Assembly: GCA_963675425.1 (NCBI GenBank)
Contig: OY776214.1
Location: 124,001-188,000, forward strand
Direction of reading: 5' to 3'
DNA: 64,000 nt
Source: Sporobacter sp963675425
GTDB lineage: Bacteria; Bacillota; Clostridia; Oscillospirales; Oscillospiraceae
Position 1 is the stretch's first letter, and each line of letters begins with the position of its first letter. The notes under the pieces are model-generated. The model did not search any database and had not been told where the DNA came from. It saw only the letters and a program-made list of their open reading frames with translations. Shown one piece after another: positions 25,113 to 33,659 of this stretch. The translations under genes were made by a program, and so were the position numbers.

Positions 25113-26057
25113 ATGATCAACTATATTACAAAAAAAATCACACTATCTCTTCTGGTTATCCTGGGTGTATCCGTCCTTACATTTGCTATGGGCAGACTCG
25201 CACCCGGCGATCCTGTGGACGCCGTGCTGGCGGGTACACAAAATCCAACGCCTGAAGAAATCGCTGCTGCACGCGCTTATCTGGGACTGGATGAGCCTGT
25301 CGTGGCCCAGTACGGCAAATGGTTATTCCACGTTTTCAAAGGCGATCTGGGCTTATCCTATCAGACAGGACAGCCGGTCGCTCATGAGCTTTCAATCAGA
25401 TTGCCGCAGACAATGGTGCTGACGGCCGGCTCAGTAGCGGTCATGCTGCTTGTCGCGTTTCCGCTTGGGATTGTGTCGGCGTTAAGACGAAATCGCTTTG
25501 CCGATTATGCTATTCGTCTTTTCATTGTCCTCGCTATATCGATCCCTTCCTTTTGTATCGGCATCCTGTTCGTGCTAAAATTCGGCGTGCAGGAAAAATG
25601 GCTGCCGGTTATGGGCAGCGGCAGCATCCGGCATCTTATAATTCCGTCGATAGCGATGGGGCTCGGCGCAGGCGCGGGCCTTGCGCGCCTCATACGAAGT
25701 CAGCTTCTCACGCACATGGAGGCCGAGCACGTGACAGCAGCGCGCGTTTTCGGTGCCCGGCGTGGAGCCATACTGAAAAACCATGTAATGAAAAACGCCA
25801 TACCGCCTGTTTTGACGCATATCGGTCTTATGATCGGCGGCATGCTGGGCGGCTCGGCCATCATTGAAACACTTTTCTCCTGGCCGGGCGCGGGAAGCTA
25901 CGCCGTCAGCGCCATCTATGCGCGGGATTACCCCGTAATCCAGGCCTACGCGCTCGTGATGGCCGCCATATACATCGTCATCAACATGCTCCTCGAGATG
26001 ACATATCGGGTCACGATGCCGTCGGCCTATCTTAACGGGGGCGTCAATGAAAATTAA
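25113..26057 (+). CDS. NikB/DppB-type ABC permease
   Basis: 314 aa. N-terminus SLLVILGVSVLTFAMGRLAP with APGDPVDAVLAG, and later FSWPGAGSYAVSAIYARDYP, typical of peptide/nickel permeases; about six membrane segments. First gene of a five-gene transporter operon followed by a methyltransferase; its end overlaps the next permease by 11 nt. The ribosome site is weak. Nickel is inferred from the neighbouring metal-sensor gene. Confidence 0.88.
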   Translation: MINYITKKITLSLLVILGVSVLTFAMGRLAPGDPVDAVLAGTQNPTPEEIAAARAYLGLDEPVVAQYGKWLFHVFKGDLGLSYQTGQPVAHELSIRLPQTMVLTAGSVAVMLLVAFPLGIVSALRRNRFADYAIRLFIVLAISIPSFCIGILFVLKFGVQEKWLPVMGSGSIRHLIIPSIAMGLGAGAGLARLIRSQLLTHMEAEHVTAARVFGARRGAILKNHVMKNAIPPVLTHIGLMIGGMLGGSAIIETLFSWPGAGSYAVSAIYARDYPVIQAYALVMAAIYIVINMLLEMTYRVTMPSAYLNGGVNEN

Positions 26058-26868
26058 AACGAGACTTCCGTTTTCCATAGTGATTGGGCTGTTTCTGGCC
26101 GCGGTTTTGATTATTCTGGCCGTCGGCGCGCCGCTCTTCTCCCCCAATGACCCGCTGAAAGTAAACATGCCCGAGGCGCTGTCGCCGCCGAGCGCCGAAT
26201 TCCCGCTCGGGACAGATCAGCTGGGCCGGTGTCTCCTCTCACGGCTCCTGTACGGCGCACGAACGTCCTTGGGGGTCACATGCCTTGTTCTGCTTCTCAC
26301 GGTTTTTATCGGGACAGTGGTCGGGGCGGTATCCGGACTTTTTTCGGGCAAATGGCCCGACAAGCTGCTGACCGCCTTTTGCGAAGTTGTGCTGGCGTTT
26401 CCAGGGCTGATTCTCGCCCTTGTGATATCGGGCCTGCTCGGTCCGGGAATTTTAAACGTGATGCTTGCTATAGCCTTGGTCTCATGGGCGCATTACGCGA
26501 GAATCGTCAGAAGTCTTGTGATCAGCATCCGGGAGTCGGACTACATAAAAGCGGCAAAGATTTCCGGCACAAGCGGCTTTCATCTTGTGACCAGGCATAT
26601 ACTTCCCAACATCGGCGGGGCAGTCGGCACGGTCGTCGTGACGGATATCGGCTCAACGATCCTGCGGTTCGCGGGTTTGTCCTTTATCGGGCTGGGCGCC
26701 CAGGCGCCTGAAGCGGAATGGGGCATGATGATCAATGAAGCCAGATTATACATGGCTAAAATGCCTGAGCTGATTATCTATCCGGTTATCGCCGTAACTG
26801 TCTCTGTCTTTGCCTTCCAGCTCATCAGCGACGGACTGCGCGACAGACTTGACGACAAATCCCAATAA
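26047..26868 (+). CDS. NikC/DppC-type ABC permease
   Basis: 273 aa. PLGTDQLGRCLLSRLLYGAR and RESDYIKAAKISGTSG are the family hallmarks; FAGLSFIGLGAQAPEAEWG precedes the last segments. Pairs with NikB-like 25113-26057 to form the pore. Translationally coupled by overlap. Confidence 0.9.
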   Translation: MKIKTRLPFSIVIGLFLAAVLIILAVGAPLFSPNDPLKVNMPEALSPPSAEFPLGTDQLGRCLLSRLLYGARTSLGVTCLVLLLTVFIGTVVGAVSGLFSGKWPDKLLTAFCEVVLAFPGLILALVISGLLGPGILNVMLAIALVSWAHYARIVRSLVISIRESDYIKAAKISGTSGFHLVTRHILPNIGGAVGTVVVTDIGSTILRFAGLSFIGLGAQAPEAEWGMMINEARLYMAKMPELIIYPVIAVTVSVFAFQLISDGLRDRLDDKSQ

Positions 26869-26879
26869 CGGAGCGCGCT

Positions 26880-27638
26880 ATGGCTTTACTTGAGGTGAAA
26901 AACCTGACGGTGAAATATTCCGGTTGCCCGGTTATCGAAGATGTATGCTTCAGCCTCAACGAAGGCGAGGTTCTAGGCATCGCCGGCGAAAGCGGCTGCG
27001 GAAAGACAACGATTTTAAAGGCTGTTCTCGGCATTCTCCCGCAAAGCGCAAAAGTGACAGGCTCCGTCCAATTCCGCGGCTCCGAGCTTATCGGGATGCG
27101 GGAGAGAGCTTTTGCCCCGCTGCGGGGGAACGCGCTTTCCATGGTCTTTCAGGACCCGTCCGCCGCGCTCAACCCCATCCGGAAAATCAAGCACCAGTTT
27201 TACGATATTATCGGCACCCGCGGAACTAAAAGGCGAACCGCGGACGACGATATTATCCGGCTGCTAAGCCAGGTGCATCTGCCTGAACCGGAAGCACTGC
27301 TGGATCGATATCCCTCTCAGCTCAGCGGCGGCATGAAGCAGCGCGTCGTCATTGCAATGTCGATCTGCAAGTCTCCTTGTCTTTTGATGGCGGACGAGCC
27401 CACCTCGGCGCTCGACACTGAGATACGCCTCCAGATTATAGATGAGCTTATAGCGCTGCAAAAGTACCTCGGTTTCGCCATGATCTACATCTCGCATAAT
27501 CTGGCGGAGCTCTCAAAAGTAGCCGACAGCATCATCATCATGAAAAGCGGCGCTATTCTTGAGCACCGGAAAACCGCGGAGCTGTTCGCCGGTCCTGAGC
27601 ACGACTATACGAGAGAGCTCATCAAAGCGGCTGAATAG
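26880..27638 (+). CDS. NikD/DppD-type ABC ATPase
   Basis: 252 aa. Walker A GESGCGKTT, signature QLSGGMKQRVVIAMS, Walker B LLMADEPTSALD, H-loop YISHNLAELSKVAD, and the C-terminal DYTRELIKAAE. Without the long C-terminal extension of DppD it is closer in length to NikD. Follows nikC by 11 bp. Confidence 0.9.
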   Translation: MALLEVKNLTVKYSGCPVIEDVCFSLNEGEVLGIAGESGCGKTTILKAVLGILPQSAKVTGSVQFRGSELIGMRERAFAPLRGNALSMVFQDPSAALNPIRKIKHQFYDIIGTRGTKRRTADDDIIRLLSQVHLPEPEALLDRYPSQLSGGMKQRVVIAMSICKSPCLLMADEPTSALDTEIRLQIIDELIALQKYLGFAMIYISHNLAELSKVADSIIIMKSGAILEHRKTAELFAGPEHDYTRELIKAAE

Positions 27639-27647
27639 GGAGGAACC

Positions 27648-28460
27648 ATGAGTGCTCTGTTGGAAGTAAGCAATATTACAAAGCTGTTCGCCATGAAAGC
27701 CGGACGTTATTCATCGGGCAAACCTGAGCAGCTCACGGCTGTAGATGGCGTCTCCTTTACCCTGGAGGAAGGCGAAACGCTCGGTCTTGTAGGCGAAAGC
27801 GGGAGCGGAAAAACAACGATTGCCAATCTGCTTTTAAAGCTGCTGGAGCCGGACGGGGGCAGGATTATATTCTGCGGGGAAGATATCACGCATCTCAAAG
27901 GCTACCGCCGGCTTTATCCGCTCAGGCGGCAAATTCAGGCTGTATTTCAAAACAACGGCCTGTCCCTGGACCCGCACATGAAGCTCAGGGACATCATCTC
28001 AGAACCGCTCAAAAACTATAACCTGCCTTTAAAAGGCAAGGCGGAGGAATACCTCGAACTTGTCGGGCTTCCGGCCGATTGGGCCGCACGAAAGCCGCAT
28101 CAGTTATCCGGCGGCCAGCGTCAGCGCGTATCCATTGCGCGTGCCATGGTGTTAAACCCTTCGCTTCTCATTCTCGACGAGGCGACGTCCAGCCTCGATG
28201 TCATTACGTCCGCACAAATCATCGGTCTTATGCACCGGCTGCACGCGGAGTATAACACGGCCATTTTATTCATATCCCATGATATCACGGCCATTGATAA
28301 GCTCTGCGAGAGAAAAGCCGTTATGAAGGACGGGAAAATCGTAGAGTTCGTCCGCAGCCTGAAAGCGGACGAAGCACAGCACCCCTACACAAAAAGGCTG
28401 ATACAGTCAAAGCTGACGGTCGGCCTTTCTGATAACAAAGACAAAGGAGTCAATTCATGA
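27648..28460 (+). CDS. NikE/DppF-type ABC ATPase
   Basis: 270 aa. Walker A GESGSGKTT, signature QLSGGQRQRVSIARAMV, Walker B LILDEATSSLD, H-loop FISHDITAIDKL. Good ribosome site GGGAGG. Its stop overlaps the start of the binding protein (ATGA). Confidence 0.9.
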   Translation: MSALLEVSNITKLFAMKAGRYSSGKPEQLTAVDGVSFTLEEGETLGLVGESGSGKTTIANLLLKLLEPDGGRIIFCGEDITHLKGYRRLYPLRRQIQAVFQNNGLSLDPHMKLRDIISEPLKNYNLPLKGKAEEYLELVGLPADWAARKPHQLSGGQRQRVSIARAMVLNPSLLILDEATSSLDVITSAQIIGLMHRLHAEYNTAILFISHDITAIDKLCERKAVMKDGKIVEFVRSLKADEAQHPYTKRLIQSKLTVGLSDNKDKGVNS

Positions 28461-30076
28461 AGAAGAAAGCCGCATTTATCTTATCGGTTCTGATGCTTTT
28501 GACCTGCATCATGACCGGCTGCTCCAGCCCCACTGTCAGCACACCCTCGTCCCCTTCAGCCAGCAGCGAACCGTCGCCCTCCCAAAGCGCCGAGCCCGTC
28601 CCGGCTGAACCCAAGGAAATCAAGGTGGCCGCGGGCCGCACGTTCTACCAGGGACCGACGAGCAATATTTTCGTGCATGGGAGCACGAATGTCTGGCAGG
28701 CCCTTGTGATGTTTGACGATGATATGAGGCCGGAAATGAAGCTGGCCGATTCGGTTACGCAGTCTGAGGACGGCCTGACGTGGACGATCCAGCTGCGTGA
28801 CGGCGTCACATTCCACGACGGTGCTCAGCTGACCAGCGAGGCTGCTATTTTCAATCTGGACCGCCTTTATCACTGGAACAGCGGTTCAAAGACCTATGAT
28901 CCCGCTTATGAAAAGACGGGCGAATACGGAAAAATACTTAATATGACAGCTGTCGACGAGCTGACGTTTACCGTCACCCACGCTGAGCCCATCCCCGATT
29001 TTGACAGCCGGCTCGCCTACGAAAACAGCGCCATGTTCTCCCTGGCTTCGTTTGACGACAATAAGGCCATTACATTCCCGTACGGCACCGGCCCGTATAA
29101 GTACGATACATATGACGAGACGACACAGACCCTGACGCTCGTGAAGTTCGATCAATACTGGGAGGGTTTGCCGAGACTTGACACGGTCATTTTTATCAAT
29201 ATAGCAGACGCCGCAACGCGTCTGGCTGCGCTCCAGAGCGGCGAAGTTGACGTGATCTCCGATGTGGGTGGCATCCTGCCCCAACAGGCCGAGACGGTTC
29301 TCGGCGATACGAGCCTGACGATGAAAGAGCGCCTTGTCAGCACCGTTCACTACTATTTCATGAACACAAACGAAGGCAAGCTGTTTGGAAATACCGACAT
29401 GCGCCGGGCCCTAAGCCTCTGTATCGACCGTGAGACCATTGTTAACAATCTGCTTCTCGGCTATGGCGAGGCCGCCAAGAGCGTCGTCAGCTCAGCGGAC
29501 GGCGACTGGGTAACCGACTGCGGTTACAGCTTTGACCCCGCGCAGGCGAAGGCCCTGAAGGAAGCGGCCGTCGGAACAGACGAGGTCTCCTGCGTCATCC
29601 TGCTCAACTCCTCCCTGCTCGGTCGTTGGCCCTATCAGGACACAGCGACAATGATCAAGGCGCAGCTTGAGGAAATCGGCGTAGACGCCCAGATCGAAAC
29701 GGTTGATTCCGCCACCTGGAGCGCAAGGCTTAAGGAAGGGACGTATGATATAGCGCCTCAGCCCTTTACGGTTTCAGCCGGCGAGCCGAATTATTTCTTC
29801 GTTCGCAACGCGGCCAGCGACGGCGCGAATAATACCGCGCGCAACTACGGCATTAACGACGCGGCTCTCGACGAGCTGATCGCCAAGGTCGCCGTCGAGC
29901 CAAGCAAGACGGAACGTCAGGCCAAATACGCGGAAATCCAGCAGTTCGTCAAGGACAATGAATACATCGTCCCCGTGTGGTACGACGTGACGATTTATGC
30001 CATGAATAACCGCATACAAAACTTCAATCTGGACGTGACCTTCTGCCCCGACCTCTACGAGGTGGACGTGGCTTAA
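28457..30076 (+). CDS. NikA-like family-5 solute-binding lipoprotein
   Basis: 539 aa. Lipobox CIMTGCSS, then a Ser/Pro-rich linker and the family-5 fold: DGLTWTIQLRDGVTFHDGAQ, KFDQYWEGLPRLDTVIF, LAALQSGEVDVISD, LSLCIDRETIVNNLLLG. It captures the substrate outside the membrane. Binding proteins of this family carry nickel chelates or peptides; the adjacent CsoR-like regulator argues for metal. Being last among the transporter genes is less common than being first. Confidence 0.9.
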   Translation: MKKKAAFILSVLMLLTCIMTGCSSPTVSTPSSPSASSEPSPSQSAEPVPAEPKEIKVAAGRTFYQGPTSNIFVHGSTNVWQALVMFDDDMRPEMKLADSVTQSEDGLTWTIQLRDGVTFHDGAQLTSEAAIFNLDRLYHWNSGSKTYDPAYEKTGEYGKILNMTAVDELTFTVTHAEPIPDFDSRLAYENSAMFSLASFDDNKAITFPYGTGPYKYDTYDETTQTLTLVKFDQYWEGLPRLDTVIFINIADAATRLAALQSGEVDVISDVGGILPQQAETVLGDTSLTMKERLVSTVHYYFMNTNEGKLFGNTDMRRALSLCIDRETIVNNLLLGYGEAAKSVVSSADGDWVTDCGYSFDPAQAKALKEAAVGTDEVSCVILLNSSLLGRWPYQDTATMIKAQLEEIGVDAQIETVDSATWSARLKEGTYDIAPQPFTVSAGEPNYFFVRNAASDGANNTARNYGINDAALDELIAKVAVEPSKTERQAKYAEIQQFVKDNEYIVPVWYDVTIYAMNNRIQNFNLDVTFCPDLYEVDVA

Positions 30077-30087
30077 GGAGAGATACC

Positions 30088-30960
30088 GTGAAATTTGAGC
30101 AATACATGCGCTTTGCCCGCAGCGAGTGGGATAAGGCCATGCGCGAAACCGAGCACTTCAGCCTTGAAAAATGCACGGCGGATGAAAAAGAAGCCGTCTG
30201 GGATCAAATATCTGAATCTTATGATCTTGGCATAGGCTCGGACGAGCGCAGAGTTGTGCTGGCTATAGAACGGCTGGAGAAGCTCGGAGCCTTCCGGGAG
30301 GATACCGTCGCCCTGGATATCGGCAGCGGGACCGGCGCGTATACCCTGTCGCTGGCCCGCAAATGCAAAACCGTCTATGCGCTGGACAGCTCTCCCGGGA
30401 TGCAGGAAATCCTGCGGAGAAAAGCGCAGCGCAACGCGCTCACAAATATCATCCCCATCCAGGCCGACTGGCGAACCGTGCGGCCAAACGAGCTGCCAGG
30501 CCGGTTTGATATTGTCCTGTCGTCGCTGAATACCGGCATCAACGACTTTGACTCGCTGGTGAAAATGAACAGTGTATCATGCGGCTATTGCTGCTATATC
30601 ACACCGCACGGAAATACCGCGCATTCCTCCCGGGCCGATTTCCAGAGTATCTTGTTTGGCCGCGCGCTGCATACCGCCGGCGGCAACGACATCATCCACG
30701 CGTTCAATATCATCTACGGCCTTGGTTACCGGCCCGAGCTGACTTATGCGCCCTGTGAATGGTCTCGGACGCAGACGCCGGCGAAAGCGCTTGAAGCCGT
30801 CTGCAGCGATTTCGCGCGTTACGGCCCGATTGATGAATCGCAAAAAGCACAGCTGGATGGTTATATCCGGGCACATATGAACGAAGACGGCTATTTTTCT
30901 CAATCACAAAAAAGCACAGTCGGCATCATGATATGGGATACAAAGATAGATCCCGAATAA
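30088..30960 (+). CDS. class I SAM-dependent methyltransferase in the nik-type operon
   Basis: GTG start at 30088 after AAGGAGAG; 290 aa. Motif I VALDIGSGTGAYTLSLAR and motif post-I YALDSSPGMQEILRR are clear, followed by FDIVLSSLN. It is 11 bp after the binding-protein gene and so cotranscribed. A role in making or modifying a metal-chelating metabolite imported by this transporter is an attractive inference; nothing in the sequence shows the acceptor. Confidence 0.85.
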   Translation: MKFEQYMRFARSEWDKAMRETEHFSLEKCTADEKEAVWDQISESYDLGIGSDERRVVLAIERLEKLGAFREDTVALDIGSGTGAYTLSLARKCKTVYALDSSPGMQEILRRKAQRNALTNIIPIQADWRTVRPNELPGRFDIVLSSLNTGINDFDSLVKMNSVSCGYCCYITPHGNTAHSSRADFQSILFGRALHTAGGNDIIHAFNIIYGLGYRPELTYAPCEWSRTQTPAKALEAVCSDFARYGPIDESQKAQLDGYIRAHMNEDGYFSQSQKSTVGIMIWDTKIDPE

Positions 30961-30976
30961 CCGACGTTACAAGAAA

Positions 30977-31008
30977 CAAGCGCGCCTCTTATACATGCGG
31001 CGCGCTTG
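30977..31008. terminator. GC-rich hairpin after the nik-type operon
   Basis: CAAGCGCGCC pairs perfectly with GGCGCGCTTG around 12 nt. No T-run follows, so termination efficiency is uncertain. Confidence 0.55.
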
Positions 31009-31074
31009 GCATCAATTTGAGTTAAAATGAAATTTCTCAACCTCGAGTTATGCTCATTTTGATTTCCAGATGAA

Positions 31075-31465
31075 TTATTTTACCGGGTCAAGTATGGATA
31101 ACATCATATCGTCCGCCGGTGTTATACCGTACTGCCTCTGGTAGTATTCTTTCATGTAGGTATTGAAGTAGGACTCGTCAATTGTTCCGGGGTAGTTTTT
31201 CATAGTCATCCAGATCAGGGTAAGCGGCGAATCAACATTTGGCGCGCCCCAGTTGAACATCCCGTACGGCATATCATAGATTGCCCCGTTCTTATACGCA
31301 TCGATCTCAGTCCAATCCTGTCCGTCGATCGCATTGTCCAAATACGCCGATGCGTCAATCCCCTGAAAAACATAAACGATGTCGGGGTTCCACTCGTAAA
31401 GCTGCTCCATCGATATCTCAACGCCATCGCCCTCAAGCTCTCCAGCGGCGTTGATACCCCCAATG
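31075..31465 (-). pseudogene. periplasmic-binding protein (FecB/BtuF type), C-terminal fragment
   Basis: The frame reads INAAGELEGDGVEISMEQLY, then EWNPDIVYVFQG, YDMPYGMFNWGAPNVDSPL and WMTMKNYPGTID, typical of metal-chelate or cobamide binding proteins. The N-terminal two thirds are missing; sequence upstream of about 31465 is unrelated. An internal ATG at 31410 would give only 111 aa. Confidence 0.75.
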
Positions 31466-31739
31466 TCACCAGCCCGTCACCAAGTGCAAGCACAAGTACA
31501 GAGAGCAGCTCCGCGCCAAGTGCATCAGTCGACGTAAGCCCATCGCCAAGTGAAAGTTCGACAGAATCACCTTCGTCCGGCAGCTCCACGCCGAAGACCG
31601 GTACAACGAAAACTGAGGACGGTGTAACCTATACATACTTTGAAGGCTTTGGCTGGATCGAAGGTACATAAGAGGACAGTACTGTAATAGAAGGCGAAGG
31701 GCCAGGCGCTTCTGGCGAATACATTGGCAGCATGGGTTA
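31466..31739 (+). pseudogene. C-terminal remnant of a DUF6550-like integrative-element protein
   Basis: The plus-strand frame reads a Ser/Thr/Pro-rich stretch then TEDGVTYTYFEGFGWIEGT, a TAA stop, and in the same frame EDSTVIEGEGPG and GEYIGSMG. That order matches the tail of small surface proteins carried by Tn1549-like elements as I remember them. The 5' end is lost at the junction with the binding-protein fragment. Confidence 0.5.
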
Positions 31740-31759
31740 AACCCTGATATTGAAGTAAA

Positions 31760-31794
31760 GGGGCTGTAGCAAAACAAAAATTTGCTACAGCCCC
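31760..31794. repeat. 14-bp inverted repeat (GGGGCTGTAGCAAA)
   Basis: GGGGCTGTAGCAAA and its exact complement surround ACAAAAA. It could be a terminator or a joined pair of IS ends; GGGGCTGT is a common IS terminus. Confidence 0.6.
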
Positions 31795-31902
31795 CAATTA
31801 ATGCCCAAAAGCCACTTGTTACAAGAAAAAAGATAGCCGCATGTGGAAAACTGGAGACGAGAATTTGGAGGCCGGCCTTAAACCTGCCACGTTGTGGAAA
31901 AG

Positions 31903-33248
31903 GGTAGTGTCCAAAATATTGTGTAAACCTCCGAAGTCAGATAGAATAAAAATGACTTTGGAGGTTTTAACTATGGCAAGGAAAGAACGCAAGGACAACA
32001 GCAAGCTCCGGGAGCTAATGGAGGAGTATGGCGTCAAGACAATGGAGGACGTTCACACCTTTGTGAAGATGCTTACGGCAGAGACGATCCAGACAGCGCT
32101 GGACGCGGAGCTTGAGAGCGAACTTGGATATTCAAAGTACGACTACAAAAACAAACAGACAGACAATAGTCGGAACGGATATTCGCAGAAGACGGTTCAA
32201 GGCAGCATGGGAGAGCTGGAGATCAACGTTCCCCGAGACCGTAAAGGCGAGTTCGAACCTCAGCTTGTGAAGAAGCATCAGACGGATGTGTCCAGCATCG
32301 AAGACAAGGTCATATTCCTGTATTCACAAGGGGTATCTACCCGTGACATCCAGAAAACGATGCGGGAGATGTACGGGATAGAAGTTGATGACAGCCGTGT
32401 AAGCAAGATCACAGACAAGCTGCTGCCCGTGATACGGGAATGGCAGGAGCGTCCGCTTCAAAGCGTGTATGCAATGGTGATTCTGGACGCGGTACACTAC
32501 AGTATTCGGGAAAACGGTATAGTTACCAAGAAAGCTACCTATGTGGCAATAGGTACGGATCTTGAAGGTAAAAAGGATGTCCTTGGCATTTGGTTGGGCG
32601 CAAATGAATCAGCAAAATATTGGTTGAATGTACTGACGGGCTTGAAGAATCGTGGAGTGAAAGATATACTCATAGCATCTGTGGACGGCCTTTCCGGCTT
32701 TGTAGAGGCCATTCACACGGCGTTTCCTCAAACTGAAGTTCAGCGCTGCATTATCCACCAGATTCGGGCCTCCACGCGGTATGTGAGCTACAAGGACGTC
32801 AAGGCATTCTCTGCTGATCTGAAGCCAATCTACAAGGCGGCGACGGAAGAAGCCGCACTTGCCGCGCTGGATGATTTAGAGGCCAAGTGGGGTGCCAAAT
32901 ATGCCCTTGGCGTAAAGAGCTGGCGGGTCAACTGGCCGGAGCTTTCCACCATGTTCAAATATCCGCCGGAGATTCGCACGCTGATTTACACCACCAACGC
33001 CATCGAGAATTTCAATCGTCAGCTGCGGAAGGTGACCAAGACCAAGAGCGCCTTCGTTTCCGACGACGCTCTTATGAAAATTCTCTACCTAGCGACCATG
33101 AATATTACTGAGAAATGGACTATGCCCATTAGGAATTGGGGTACGATTTTAGACCATCTCATGATTTACTTCGGCGACAGAGTTGAGGTCAGAATCTAAT
33201 TCCGTATTTCTCTGACTTCGGACTTTACACAAATTTTTACGCGCTACC
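31903..33248 (+). mobile_element. IS256-family insertion sequence, copy 2 (1346 bp)
   Basis: Same ends (GGTAG...CTACC), length and orientation as copy 1 at 4681. The flanking octamers, TGGAAAAG on the left and TGGATAAT on the right, share only TGGA, so there is no full target duplication. A deletion or recombination at this copy is likely. Confidence 0.95.
31973..33199 (+). CDS. IS256-family transposase, copy 2
   Basis: 408 aa from the ATG at 31973 with GGAGG upstream. Identical to copy 1 except Thr for Ala in KKATYVAIG. DDE residues intact. The apparent longer frame to 31841 crosses the IS end and is not real. Confidence 0.95.
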   Translation: MARKERKDNSKLRELMEEYGVKTMEDVHTFVKMLTAETIQTALDAELESELGYSKYDYKNKQTDNSRNGYSQKTVQGSMGELEINVPRDRKGEFEPQLVKKHQTDVSSIEDKVIFLYSQGVSTRDIQKTMREMYGIEVDDSRVSKITDKLLPVIREWQERPLQSVYAMVILDAVHYSIRENGIVTKKATYVAIGTDLEGKKDVLGIWLGANESAKYWLNVLTGLKNRGVKDILIASVDGLSGFVEAIHTAFPQTEVQRCIIHQIRASTRYVSYKDVKAFSADLKPIYKAATEEAALAALDDLEAKWGAKYALGVKSWRVNWPELSTMFKYPPEIRTLIYTTNAIENFNRQLRKVTKTKSAFVSDDALMKILYLATMNITEKWTMPIRNWGTILDHLMIYFGDRVEVRI

Positions 33249-33376
33249 TGGATAATCTCAGCGGCAATCTTATCTGGCTATTCTCCATTTTCAAACCTAT
33301 TTCGAAAATCATCTATAACTTTCCCAAACCTTCGAAGATATCCACTTTTATCTTTTATGCGAGTTCTACGCGTCTT
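33249..33376 (-). pseudogene. unidentified gene fragment abutting IS256 copy 2
   Basis: The minus frame reads RIKDKSGYLRRFGKVIDDF then RNRFENGE, an amber stop, PDKIAAEII into the IS end. The composition looks coding, but I do not recognise the family. The upstream end is closed by a TAA. Confidence 0.4.
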
Positions 33377-33519
33377 TTAGGAACTATTATAGCAGACTAA
33401 GAATATTGAATCATCCCATTTTGGTCAAAATCATTCTAGTCAATCTATTTATCTTCTTTATTAGTGATACTTTATTTCTGGTGGAAAGTGGTCAATAAAA
33501 ATACTTGTTGCATAAGTTT

Positions 33520-33557
33520 AAGCCTCTCTGCTTAATATTAATCTTGCAGAGAGGCTT
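33520..33557. terminator. terminator-like hairpin downstream of SLH gene
   Basis: AAGCCTCTCTGC and GCAGAGAGGCTT are exact complements around a 14-nt loop, about 100 bp past the stop of the minus-strand SLH gene. Confidence 0.65.
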
Positions 33558-33659
33558 ATCGATTATTTGCTTTGTGGTAGGGCTTGTTAATGCATGGTTT
33601 TTTCTTTTATGGACTTTTCAATACATTTACTTAATAGACATGCCTAAAGTATTCGTGGT

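Larger units (their letters stand above)
33249..33659. other. intergenic region between IS256 copy 2 and SLH gene
   Basis: AT-rich; besides the fragment at 33249-33376 and the hairpin at 33520-33557, nothing is recognised. Confidence 0.4.

Noticed and set aside
28457..30076. Minus-strand ORFs antisense to the NikA-like gene
   Set aside because: Long shadow frames are expected opposite a GC-rich gene; none shows a motif or ribosome site.
31215..31797. Minus-strand ORFs upstream of the binding-protein fragment
   Set aside because: They are antisense to the Ser/Pro-rich plus-strand remnant and have low-complexity composition.
4681..33248. 27-kb composite transposon bounded by two same-orientation IS256 copies
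   Set aside because: Copy 1 has its own perfect 8-bp duplication inside a host gene, which shows a solo insertion; the outer flanks of the pair do not match.
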